The notes under the pieces are model-generated. The model saw only the letters and a list, made by a program, of their open reading frames with translations, ran no database searches and was not told where the DNA came from. A DNA stretch of 56,973 nt from Acidimicrobiia bacterium. Its GTDB lineage: Bacteria; Acidobacteriota; Vicinamibacteria; Vicinamibacterales; UBA2999. The position numbers were made by a program, and so were the translations under genes. How positions within the stretch are numbered: the first letter of the stretch is position 1; each line of letters opens with the position of its first letter. The DNA lies in the NCBI GenBank assembly GCA_016871275.1, contig VFZG01000020.1, forward strand, positions 1-56,973. The letters are read 5' to 3'. This document shows positions 8,707-16,566 of the stretch, piece by piece.

Positions 8707-8810
8707 GGCGACAACCGCGTCTGGCGCAACGCGTGTCTGCGGCGACGAGAGGGTCGGCCAGACGAGCGCGGCAAGCGCCGCGACGACGATGGAGAGGCGC
8801 AGGCGTGCGA

Positions 8811-9221
8811 TCAGAAGGTTCCTCCGCGGCGCGAACGGGACCAGTTGGCGAGGTGGCGCAGCGCGAACAGAGACACGGCGACGCCCGACAACTCCAGCGC
8901 GACAACCCAGTAGATGATCGGGCGCGGCGGGCCGTCAATAGGCAGCGCGACCAGCCGGGTACAGGCAAAGCCGGCGATGGCGAGTGCCGAGGCGACAAGG
9001 CCGCTGCGCACCCGATCGGCCGCCCTCAGGCACCAGACCAGAAACAGGGCGAAGCCGACCTCGAATCCGCCGTAGGTGGCGCGAAAGTCAATGACCGCGG
9101 CCGGCTCCGGCAGCACGATGCCGACGGTGGCCGCCAGCGAGACCGGCGCAGCGAGACATGCCACGCCAAAGCCGGCAAATGCGAGCGCCGAGAGCCCGAG
9201 CGCGATGCGCGCAAATCCCAT
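8811..9221 (-). CDS. DUF4345-like membrane protein
   Basis: Protein of 136 aa with four predicted membrane helices. The start MGFARIALGLSALAFAGFG and the F-R-A-T-Y-G-G motif (about residues 47-53) are typical of the DUF4345 family, which has no known activity. The ATG at 9221 has GGAGGAG 4 bases upstream and is preferred to the longer frame. Its stop abuts the nucleosidase frame, so the two are probably cotranscribed. Confidence 0.75.
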   Translation of the reverse strand: MGFARIALGLSALAFAGFGVACLAAPVSLAATVGIVLPEPAAVIDFRATYGGFEVGFALFLVWCLRAADRVRSGLVASALAIAGFACTRLVALPIDGPPRPIIYWVVALELSGVAVSLFALRHLANWSRSRRGGTF

Positions 9222-9418
9222 CTCTCCTCCAAACAATTTGATACTCCAGATACCTTTAGTGCAGCGCCAACGGGGATGTCCCAATGGCTGTTGAAATGTG
9301 CGGAGCGGCGGCGCCTCACCGGTCGTGCTGGACGATTGGTGACCAAACCAGGGCGAAAGCCCGCCAACAAGGAGCCGCCATGAAACGAGAGTCTCGCACC
9401 GCCCGTCGATGAAGTTCG

Positions 9419-10393
9419 TCAGGGCGTCGCGCGCGTCCGCAGCACGAGTACCTCGTCGGCGGTGGCCACGAGCAGCAGGTCGCCGCTCACGGCAACGTCA
9501 CGCGCCGCCGCGGCGGTTTGAAACGCTCCGACCACCTGAGGCGCGGACGGCTTGGAGAGATCGATCACCTGCACACCCGCCTTGCCGTCGGCGACATACG
9601 CCAGCGCACCCTGCAGCGCGATCCGCTGGGCCCCGCCCGGCGTGCGAAATGTCGACAGCTTCGCAGGCTCAGTCGGTGATGACACGTCGTAGATCTGCAG
9701 CAGGCCGCCGCCGACCAGCACCGCGAGTCGACGGCCGTTTGGCAACTCGGTGACCTCGATCAGCCGAAGCGCCGTTCCCGTTTGCACCGCGGCGATGGGT
9801 GCGAGGGGCGGGGGGCGTGAGAGATCGAATACGTAGAGGCCCGATGGACTGTCGACCGCATACGCCAGCGTGCCGGCCGCCACAACGTCACGAGCGTAGC
9901 CGTCCAGGAAGAACGATCCCTGTCCGACCGCCTTGGCCGGATTCGAGAGATCGACGTCGACCAGCCCCTCCATGTGATCGATCACCACCGCGCGCGTGCC
10001 CACCACCGCGCCTACCTTGGCCTGTCCCGGGGTCTTGAAGGTGCTGCGCAGCACCGGCGTCGCCGGCGCCGACACGTCGAGCACGCCGAGCCCGAAGAAG
10101 TTCACACCGGCGTAAATCGTCCGCCCCACCATGCGAAACGACCAGATCTCCTCGGGGAACGTGTAGCGGCCGGTCGGTTTCGGCATTGCGGGATTCGTCA
10201 GGTCGTAGCCGGCAAGCACCTTGGCTGACGCCGTGTAGGCATGCCCGGCGGCAATCTCGACGGTGTCGACCGCTGCGTCGATGACGCCGACGCGCGAGAA
10301 GGTCATCGACTGCGCCCACAATCCGCCATCGGCAACGAGCAGTATCGAGGCGACGATCACGGATCGCATCACCGGCAGGCGTCGGCGTCGCAT
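9419..10393 (-). CDS. LVIVD-repeat beta-propeller protein
   Basis: Exported protein of 324 aa with signal peptide LPVMRSVIVASILLVADGG. It contains at least five LVIVD-type blades recognisable by D-(L/V)-S-x-P-x-x-P or similar (LDVSAPATPV, VDLSNPAKAV, FDLSRPPPLA, YDVSSPTEPA, IDLSKPSAPQ). No catalytic residues are known in this repeat family. The ATG overlaps the upstream gene's stop by one base (TGATG), so translation is probably coupled to the PQQ-like propeller gene. Confidence 0.8.
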   Translation of the reverse strand: MRRRRLPVMRSVIVASILLVADGGLWAQSMTFSRVGVIDAAVDTVEIAAGHAYTASAKVLAGYDLTNPAMPKPTGRYTFPEEIWSFRMVGRTIYAGVNFFGLGVLDVSAPATPVLRSTFKTPGQAKVGAVVGTRAVVIDHMEGLVDVDLSNPAKAVGQGSFFLDGYARDVVAAGTLAYAVDSPSGLYVFDLSRPPPLAPIAAVQTGTALRLIEVTELPNGRRLAVLVGGGLLQIYDVSSPTEPAKLSTFRTPGGAQRIALQGALAYVADGKAGVQVIDLSKPSAPQVVGAFQTAAAARDVAVSGDLLLVATADEVLVLRTRATP

Positions 10394-11769
10394 CAGGACT
10401 TCCTGCCGATCCGGTACAACTTCGACTGCGTGCGGATGAACACGCTCTGGGCGGCGACCGCCGGCGTGGCCAGGGTCATCTCGTTGAGCGCGTTGGTGCG
10501 CAGCAGCTTGTAGGCGGGCCCGGACTGGATGACAAAGGTGTCGCCGTCCTCGCTCAGGACGAACACGAGGCCGTTGTAGGCCCAGGGCGAGGCGGTAAAC
10601 CCGCTGGAGGACGCCGACACACGGGTGCGCCCGTACACCGGCGCGCCGGTGCGCGCGTCGTGACAGACGAGGAAACCGCGATCGAGAAGCGTGTAGAAGT
10701 AGTCGCCGTAGACAAGGGCCGTGGTGTTGTAGGTGCCCAGCAGCGGGTATGCCCAGGCGATGCTGGGCGACGACCGGCGCTCGCCAGGGAAGGACGAGGG
10801 CCCGGCGCCCGCCGGATCGGGCCACAGCGAGATGTCGCCGCTGGCGCCGGGACGAATCGCGTAGAGCGGCCGCAGCCCCGCGCCTGGGTAGCCGGAGCTG
10901 ACGTAGACGAGCCCGTGCGCGGCAAACGGCGTGGGCACCGTGAGCGTTGTCATGCCGCGCAGTTCCCACAGCAGCCGCCCGTCCAGATCATACGAGCGCA
11001 CGCGGCCCGTCCCGGCCGTGACGATCTCGGTGCGCAGCGCGTGCTCCCAGACGAACGGCGTGGACCAGTTGCCCCGCTCTTCACGGCCGACGCGCCAGAT
11101 CTCCTTGCCGGACGCCGCGTCGAACGAGACGATGAACGAACGCACGGTGTTGTCGTTGGTGATATAGAGCCGGCCGCGGTGCAGCACGGGCGAGGCAGCG
11201 CCGCCGAATCCCAGGTGGCCCTCGAAGGCGCCGATGTCCGCCTTCCACAGGACGGTCCCGCTCATGTCGAGCGCCGCGACCATGCCGATGCTGCCGAAAT
11301 AGACGTAGACGCGCTGGCCGTCGGTCACGGGGGTTTCTGACGCGAAGCTGTTCTTGATGTGCCGGGCGATGAGCGGCGGACCGCGGTGCAGCTCGCGCTC
11401 CCAACGGATGGCGCCGGTCTCGACGTCAAGGTCGTACACCATCCAACGGTGCACCGCCGCCGACTTGACGCTGCCCTGATCGTCACCGGGATCGTAGAGC
11501 CCCTTGATCGGCGTGGCCTCGGCGCCGGTGCTGACGGCGCTTGTCACGAAGACGTGTTGGCCCGAGACCACGGGCGAACTCCACGCCAGCCCGGGCAACG
11601 GCGTCTTCCACAACACGTTCTCCGTTTCACTCCAGGTGTCGGGGAGCCGCGGGTCGTCATCGGTGACGCCGGCCCGCGATCCGCGGAACTGGGGCCACTG
11701 GAGTGCGATCGTCGTCGCCGACGCGAGACTCGCCAATAAGATGACCGTCGCGAAGAATTGACGCGGCAT
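10393..11769 (-). CDS. PQQ-like (BamB-type) propeller protein
   Basis: Exported protein of 458 aa with a signal peptide (FFATVILLASLASA). It then has WPQFRG and repeated PQQ-like blade motifs such as VLWKTPLPGLAWSSPVV, WERELHRG, VLWKADIGAF and DAASGKEIWRVG. Proteins of this type, common in Acidobacteriota and Planctomycetota, resemble quinoprotein dehydrogenases but usually lack the full PQQ and calcium site, which I could not find here. The start at 11769 has GGAG upstream. It is the first gene of a pair with the LVIVD protein. Confidence 0.8.
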   Translation of the reverse strand: MPRQFFATVILLASLASATTIALQWPQFRGSRAGVTDDDPRLPDTWSETENVLWKTPLPGLAWSSPVVSGQHVFVTSAVSTGAEATPIKGLYDPGDDQGSVKSAAVHRWMVYDLDVETGAIRWERELHRGPPLIARHIKNSFASETPVTDGQRVYVYFGSIGMVAALDMSGTVLWKADIGAFEGHLGFGGAASPVLHRGRLYITNDNTVRSFIVSFDAASGKEIWRVGREERGNWSTPFVWEHALRTEIVTAGTGRVRSYDLDGRLLWELRGMTTLTVPTPFAAHGLVYVSSGYPGAGLRPLYAIRPGASGDISLWPDPAGAGPSSFPGERRSSPSIAWAYPLLGTYNTTALVYGDYFYTLLDRGFLVCHDARTGAPVYGRTRVSASSSGFTASPWAYNGLVFVLSEDGDTFVIQSGPAYKLLRTNALNEMTLATPAVAAQSVFIRTQSKLYRIGRKS

Positions 11770-11801
11770 GGCTGCTCCTTCGGATGCGCTCAGTCGGCCG
11801 A

Positions 11802-12887
11802 TCACTCTGCACCGGCGGCCGGCGGCCATTGCAGCTCGGCGGCGGCGATGCCTTGCTCACCGCAGACAGCATAGAACAACCATACGCGTCCGTTCTCCTC
11901 GAACACCGCGGGATCGCGCAATTGACGCACGCGTCCCTTGACGTCGCCGGCCGCCGAGGCGCCGGCCGGCTGGTCGATGCACTCGTACGGCGCCGCGGGC
12001 TCCAGCACGGTGGTCGGCAGCGACGCCTGCCAGGTGGACCAATCGCCGGTGAGATCGATCGTCGAGTGCAGAATGCGTTCCGGGGCATCGCCGATCGCGC
12101 TGAAGAACACCTGCAGCCGATCGCCGCGCACCAGCACCGCGACATGGCGAACGCGACGAGCATACGGGCCGTCGTCAAACGGGTTCGGACCGGGTTCGAA
12201 CCGCGCCTGCGGATCGGTGGCTCGCGCCAACTGGCCGAGCCGCCCCATGCCGTACCACGAACCACGATGCTGGAAGACGCGCAGGTATGACAGCCGCGAC
12301 ACCGCCGGCTGGGTGGTGAAGGCGACGCCGTCGCTGGACGCCGCCGCTTGCGTGAACTGCCCGTAGCCGCGGGCGCGCGCCCACTCGCGCGCGGCCGCGG
12401 GCCCAGCCGGCCACATCGAACCCTCGGTCCACCACCCGTGGAACCACATCAGCAACCGGCGCTGCTCGTGGTCGACCATGACCTCGGGCGAGGCCACGTG
12501 CGTGTAGAAGTCCTCGAGGTTCTCGGGCGGATCCGGCGGCGGGCGGTAGAACGCGGTGTCGCGAACGTGGAGCGTGCCAGGTTCGTGAATTCGCCAGGGG
12601 CCGCCGATCGCGTCGGCATGGGCGAGACGAATGTGCGCCCCCATGTGATGCGCAAAGTACATGTAGTAGCGTCCCAGCGGGCGGACGACCCACTCGGGCA
12701 CGCGAATCACCGTCGGGCCGTTGATGTTGTCGCCGAGCGCCGGCGAGCTGCGGGTGGTGATCAGCGGGTTGCCGGGCAGACGCGTCGCCGTCACCGGCGC
12801 CACGGCACGCGCGCTATCCCTGTCTGGCGGCGTGACAGCTGCGCTCAGAGCGCTTGCGATCGCCAGCGCGACGAGAATGGATCGCAT
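11802..12887 (-). CDS. five-bladed propeller, glycosidase-like secreted protein
   Basis: Protein of 361 aa with a signal peptide (SILVALAIASALSAAVT). LPGNPLITTRSSPALGDNIN and the segment GRYYMYFAHHMGAHIRLAHA resemble GH43/GH32/GH130-like five-bladed propellers. H-I-R-L-A and SPEVMVDHEQRRLLMWFHG are the blade patterns normally carrying acidic active-site residues. The catalytic carboxylates could not be assigned with confidence, so sugar hydrolysis is only a possibility. It follows the tandem-repeat gene by 4 bases and is likely in the same operon. Confidence 0.65.
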   Translation of the reverse strand: MRSILVALAIASALSAAVTPPDRDSARAVAPVTATRLPGNPLITTRSSPALGDNINGPTVIRVPEWVVRPLGRYYMYFAHHMGAHIRLAHADAIGGPWRIHEPGTLHVRDTAFYRPPPDPPENLEDFYTHVASPEVMVDHEQRRLLMWFHGWWTEGSMWPAGPAAAREWARARGYGQFTQAAASSDGVAFTTQPAVSRLSYLRVFQHRGSWYGMGRLGQLARATDPQARFEPGPNPFDDGPYARRVRHVAVLVRGDRLQVFFSAIGDAPERILHSTIDLTGDWSTWQASLPTTVLEPAAPYECIDQPAGASAAGDVKGRVRQLRDPAVFEENGRVWLFYAVCGEQGIAAAELQWPPAAGAE

Positions 12888-12891
12888 CGCA

Positions 12892-13926
12892 TCACCGCGC
12901 CAGGCGGTACTTCTCGTTCAGCGGCGGCAGGAACACCGGCGGGCTGAGGTACATGTCGCCCTGCATCACCTCGATCTCCGTCGCCCGCGTGAGCGGGGCC
13001 TGCGCCGCCAGCGCGTCGCGCCACGCGCGCCAATCGGGGCCGTTGCCGCCCGCCAGCACGGCGCGATCGGGCTGCAGCGCCAGCCGATGCTCGCGGCTCG
13101 CATAGCGGGTGAGCGTCACCACTTCGTCGAAGGCCGGGTCCGGCTTGGTGCGGTTCGGCGCGTCGGGATGGATGACTCTCCACTGGCCAATCGGCCTGGC
13201 GCCCAGCTTCTCTTCCCAGGGCCAGATCGCATCGCGGGTATCAGCCACGAATCGCTCGAACGTCCCCTTGTCGATCCGTTGGTAGCGCAGCTCGACGATC
13301 TCGGTGCCCTGCTGTGCGGCGCCGTTGCGAACGGCAATCAGCGCGTCGGCGGCCGACGCCGCCTCGCCCGCCACCAGCGCGTACTGTTCGCTTACGGCCG
13401 GCATGTACAGCGGCCGCGTCGGCGCGAACTCACCCTGCAGGAAGTAGGCGCCTTTCGAACCGGTTTGCACTCCGGACCGGTCGCGTCCTGATTCGAGACT
13501 CTTCTCACGATCGGGTCCGTTGCCGCCGAGACCGACGTTGGCGGGATCCCGCGTGGCCCGCCAATGCTCGAAGCTGGCGTAGCGGGCCAGTCGGTAGGCG
13601 TGGTCAGACGAGGCGTCTCCGGGCGGATCGATGACCAGCCATTGCCCGACGATGCGCGTGCCGATCTTCTCGTACCAGGGCCAGACCCCTGCGAGACTCG
13701 ATCGGTAGTAGGCCTCGTGCGCGCCTTTGCTGAGCTGCTGATGGCGCAACACCAGGACTTCCTGCCCGGGTCTGGGCCGTTCGTTGCGCACCGCCACTCT
13801 GCGGGCGTCGGCCTGACCGGCGTGCGCCGATGTCTCCGGCGCCGACGTTCCAGCGGCCAGGAGGCCGACGCAGAACACGGCGGTCGTGAGCGCCGTGACA
13901 GCAACCGGGTAATTCGCGTCGCGCAT
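12892..13926 (-). CDS. exported protein with two NIPSNAP-like repeats
   Basis: Protein of 344 aa with an N-terminal hydrophobic signal segment. Two homologous halves follow. Each has E-(V/I)-(L/V)-x-L-R-(H/Y)-Q-(R/Q), then K-G-(A/T)-x-E-x-(Y/F), then W-P-W-(Y/E)-E-K-(I/L)-G, a (V/I)-G-Q-W segment and a final L-(A/T)-R-Y-A-S-x-E-H-(W/R) (about residues 55-135 and 205-285). This is the pattern of dimeric alpha/beta-barrel NIPSNAP-like proteins fused in tandem. No function is known. ATG 13926 was taken over the GTG at 13932. It sits between a cupin gene and the propeller gene on the same strand. Confidence 0.65.
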   Translation of the reverse strand: MRDANYPVAVTALTTAVFCVGLLAAGTSAPETSAHAGQADARRVAVRNERPRPGQEVLVLRHQQLSKGAHEAYYRSSLAGVWPWYEKIGTRIVGQWLVIDPPGDASSDHAYRLARYASFEHWRATRDPANVGLGGNGPDREKSLESGRDRSGVQTGSKGAYFLQGEFAPTRPLYMPAVSEQYALVAGEAASAADALIAVRNGAAQQGTEIVELRYQRIDKGTFERFVADTRDAIWPWEEKLGARPIGQWRVIHPDAPNRTKPDPAFDEVVTLTRYASREHRLALQPDRAVLAGGNGPDWRAWRDALAAQAPLTRATEIEVMQGDMYLSPPVFLPPLNEKYRLAR

Positions 13927-13939
13927 CAGCACACGCCCT

Positions 13940-14443
13940 TCACTTGCGCGTCAACTTGCTGTTGGGATCGGGCCGCACGATCAGGTAGGCGATGTCGCCG
14001 TCGAGCTGGCTCCACCAATGGGGGGTTCGCGGCGGAATGATGACGATATCGCCGGGCGTGATGCGGCGGCTGACGCCGCCCTCGATGCGATCGCCGCGGA
14101 GGTTGCTCCCAGACAGACCAGCCGCCTGCCTGGTCGGCGGCGCGATGGTGCCGCCGGTGACGAGCGTGGCGGCGCCCGACAGCATGTAGTAGACCTCGCT
14201 CACCGTGGTGTCGTGCAGAATCGCCTCCTGCTTCGAGGTCCGTGGTCTGAACACCCCGTAGACACCCACCTGGGAACCACCGACGTCGACCACGCGAATC
14301 GGGCGATCGCTCACCGCGTCGCGGGGCAAGGCCGCCAGAAAGGCCTGCACCTCGCCGGCCTTGATGTCGATGGCCGGCACAACCTGCCCGGACGACGGTG
14401 AGGCGACGAGACTCGTCACGAAGACGGCCACCAAGATTCGCAT
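13940..14443 (-). CDS. secreted cupin-domain protein
   Basis: Protein of 167 aa with a signal peptide (LVAVFVTSLVASPSSGQ). A single cupin follows: H-D-T-T-V-S-E-V-Y-Y-M-L-S-G (about residues 76-89) and PGDIVIIPPRTPHWW (about 131-145). The first motif keeps H and E and the second keeps a histidine, so a metal site is plausible. The ATG at 14443 has GGAGG 5 bases upstream. It lies 13 bases before the NIPSNAP-repeat gene, so the three secreted proteins from 14443 down to 11802 form a probable operon. Confidence 0.8.
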   Translation of the reverse strand: MRILVAVFVTSLVASPSSGQVVPAIDIKAGEVQAFLAALPRDAVSDRPIRVVDVGGSQVGVYGVFRPRTSKQEAILHDTTVSEVYYMLSGAATLVTGGTIAPPTRQAAGLSGSNLRGDRIEGGVSRRITPGDIVIIPPRTPHWWSQLDGDIAYLIVRPDPNSKLTRK

Positions 14444-14726
14444 CAGCCCTCCAATCAATCGCGCCGCCGGCGCGCCGAGCCATCCAGGGGTCGCGAAACG
14501 CCCGCACGCGCGGCAGACTCGCGCGGATTCTAGCGCGGCGTAGCGTGCGACATCAATCGCGCACCATGGTTTCGAAACCGTTCCCCCCCCGACTTGAAGA
14601 CGCTAGAACGCGACGTGCCGGGTGCGCGGCCGTCGTCCGCGCATGAACCAATGTCTACCGTCACGATTTCCCAGAGCAGCTGCGACCGCGAGGCTCCTGG
14701 ACGCCGAGCACCGCGGAGGGCGAACC

Positions 14727-15218
14727 CTAAGCCTCCCTGTGATTGGCGAGCCGGCGAAGCGCGACCACGCCGCCCACGTGGCATACCGCCATCAATGGGA
14801 CATTCAGCGCGGGGACGTACCACTGCGCCGCCATGTGCGCCGTGACCTGGAGGCGTGCGGCGGTCGTCAGCGCGTGTGCCCCGTCGAGGATCCCGACGAT
14901 CATGCATGCCCAGCCCAACCATGGGCCGAGACGGTGGCGGCGATAGAGGGTGACGAAGGCCAGGAGTGCCAGCACGGCGGTGGTCATGTCGCCTATCGCC
15001 GTCGGCACGGACATCTCCGCTGGCATTCCGGGCGACAGGTTCGGCACGAGCAGCCCGAGGCCGAGGGCGCGCGACATCTGCGGCGCGATCCAGAGCGCCG
15101 CGCGTCGCGATGGATCAAGGCGGGCCGAATAGGGCCAGATCACCATGCGCGCCACCACCGCGAACGAGAGCGTGAACCAGACAACTTGGACCACGAAGAC
15201 GAGGTGCGGGGGAGGCAT
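14727..15218 (-). CDS. small multi-pass membrane protein, unknown
   Basis: Protein of 163 aa with four predicted transmembrane stretches (LVFVVQVVWFTLSFAVVARM, AIGDMTTAVLALLAFVTLY, PWLGWACMIVGILDGAHALT, VPLMAVCHVGGVVALRRL). The ATG at 15218 is taken over longer frames because it starts with MPPPHLVFV and has a CCTCC-complementary GGAGG-like context. No family recognised. It is divergent from the DUF6152 pair. The gap between it and the cupin gene holds only a run of eight C. Confidence 0.6.
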   Translation of the reverse strand: MPPPHLVFVVQVVWFTLSFAVVARMVIWPYSARLDPSRRAALWIAPQMSRALGLGLLVPNLSPGMPAEMSVPTAIGDMTTAVLALLAFVTLYRRHRLGPWLGWACMIVGILDGAHALTTAARLQVTAHMAAQWYVPALNVPLMAVCHVGGVVALRRLANHREA

Positions 15219-15397
15219 GGTGACGCCAATATACCTCCCGTAGCGCACGTGCGATGTGTGCGCCGCGATGCTGGCGCCGCCACGTCCGATTTTATGGAAT
15301 CCGCCATCGAGGGCCGTGGTACTATGGGGCCCCGCTGCGATCTCAATCGGGCACACGTCAGCGGCGGGACTGTTTCTCACCAGGCGTAGGAGGCCGC

Positions 15398-15799
15398 ATG
15401 ACGCGCGGAATCGCAGCCCTGTTGACGTTCATCGCCGTATGCGCATCCGGCCCGGCACCGGAGGCCCACCATTCCTTTGCGGCGCAGTACGATCGCACCA
15501 AGCCGATCACCCTGAAGGGCCCGATCACGAAGCTGGAATGGGCCAACCCGCACATCTACTTCTACATTGACGTGGCCGAGGGCGGCGGCACGGCGAACTG
15601 GGCCATCGAGGGCGGCGCGCCCAGTACGTTGTATCGCGCCGGCTGGCGCAAGGACTCGGCGAAAATCGGCGAGATCATTACCGTGGATGGGTTCCTCGCC
15701 CGCGACGGATCGAAGTTGGTGAACATGCAGACCGCGGTCCTGGCCGACGGCCGCAAGCTGTTCGTCGGGCAGCAAACCTACTACACGAAGGGTCGCTGA
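15398..15799 (+). CDS. DUF6152 family protein
   Basis: Exported protein of 133 aa. The mature start AHHSFAAQYD and the segments ITLKGPITKLEWANPHIYFY and EIITVDGFLARDGS are diagnostic of DUF6152, a family abundant in Acidobacteriota and Proteobacteria with no assigned activity. It resembles an OB-like fold. TAGGAGG lies 5 bases before ATG 15398. The next gene begins on the last base of its stop codon, so the two are translationally coupled; the two families are commonly found together. Confidence 0.85.
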   Translation: MTRGIAALLTFIAVCASGPAPEAHHSFAAQYDRTKPITLKGPITKLEWANPHIYFYIDVAEGGGTANWAIEGGAPSTLYRAGWRKDSAKIGEIITVDGFLARDGSKLVNMQTAVLADGRKLFVGQQTYYTKGR

Positions 15800-16566
15800 T
15801 GTCTCCCCTGACGTGGCGTGCTCGCGCCGTCGCCGCGATTGCCGCCGTTGCCGCGCTGGCGGCGGGCGCCGCGGCGCAGGCGCCGGCTCCGCCGGCACGG
15901 CCGGACTTGAACGGCTTCTGGATCAATCAATACACACCTGATCTCTCGGTCGCGCTCGGCAGGCAGCCGCCGTTCACGGACTTCGGCGCCGAGCGCTGGC
16001 GGACGGTCGACACCGCGAAGGACCCGACCGCGATCTGCCTGCCCGCCGGGCCGTCACGAGGATTCACGGCGCCGTTCCCGTTCCTGCTCGTGCAGAGCGA
16101 CACGATGATCGGCATCCTGTTCGAGTACCAGTCGATCTGGCGGTCGATCTACCTGGATGGCCGCCCGCATCCGGACGACCTTGCCGACTATCCCTACTTC
16201 ATGGGCCACTCGATCGGCCGATGGGACGGCGACACGCTGGTCGTTGACACGCAGGGCATCGACGAGCGCAGCTGGCTCGACACCGCGGGCCACGAGCACA
16301 GCGCCACATTGCGCCTGACCGAGCGGTTCAGGAAGACCGGCCCCGATACCATCCAGTGGACAGTGACCTACGACGACCCGGTGTACTTCACCCGGCCATG
16401 GTCGATCGAGCGCACCTTCACGCGCGGCAAGCCCGGCGATCGCGTGCTGCCGTACACGTGCAACGAGAACAACAAGGACGTCGAGCACCTCCGGCCGAAT
16501 CAGCCGAATCTGAACTATCAGCACGTGCCGGAGCCGCCGCCCGCGAAGAAGCCGCCCGGCCGCTGA
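15799..16566 (+). CDS. DUF6152-partner secreted protein
   Basis: Exported protein of 255 aa with an alanine-rich signal peptide (AAIAAVAALAAGAAAQ). It has the motifs PDLNGFWINQYTPDLS, ICLPAGPSRGF, SDTMIGILFEYQSIWRSIYL, GHSIGRWDGDTLVVDT and SATLRLTERF. These are the hallmark of an uncharacterised Acidobacteriota family found beside DUF6152. The G-x-W-x-G-D-(T)-L-V-V-D-T block is the best preserved part. No catalytic site can be named. Its ATG overlaps the previous stop (TGATG). Confidence 0.75.
   Translation: MSPLTWRARAVAAIAAVAALAAGAAAQAPAPPARPDLNGFWINQYTPDLSVALGRQPPFTDFGAERWRTVDTAKDPTAICLPAGPSRGFTAPFPFLLVQSDTMIGILFEYQSIWRSIYLDGRPHPDDLADYPYFMGHSIGRWDGDTLVVDTQGIDERSWLDTAGHEHSATLRLTERFRKTGPDTIQWTVTYDDPVYFTRPWSIERTFTRGKPGDRVLPYTCNENNKDVEHLRPNQPNLNYQHVPEPPPAKKPPGR

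Noticed and set aside
9380-9412. Ten-codon frame MKRESRTARR with AAGGAG upstream
   Set aside because: Too short to support as a gene and no known leader peptide function downstream.
14583-14590. Run of eight C
   Set aside because: A plain homopolymer in an intergenic gap with no flanking structure; possibly a sequencing-sensitive site but not a feature.
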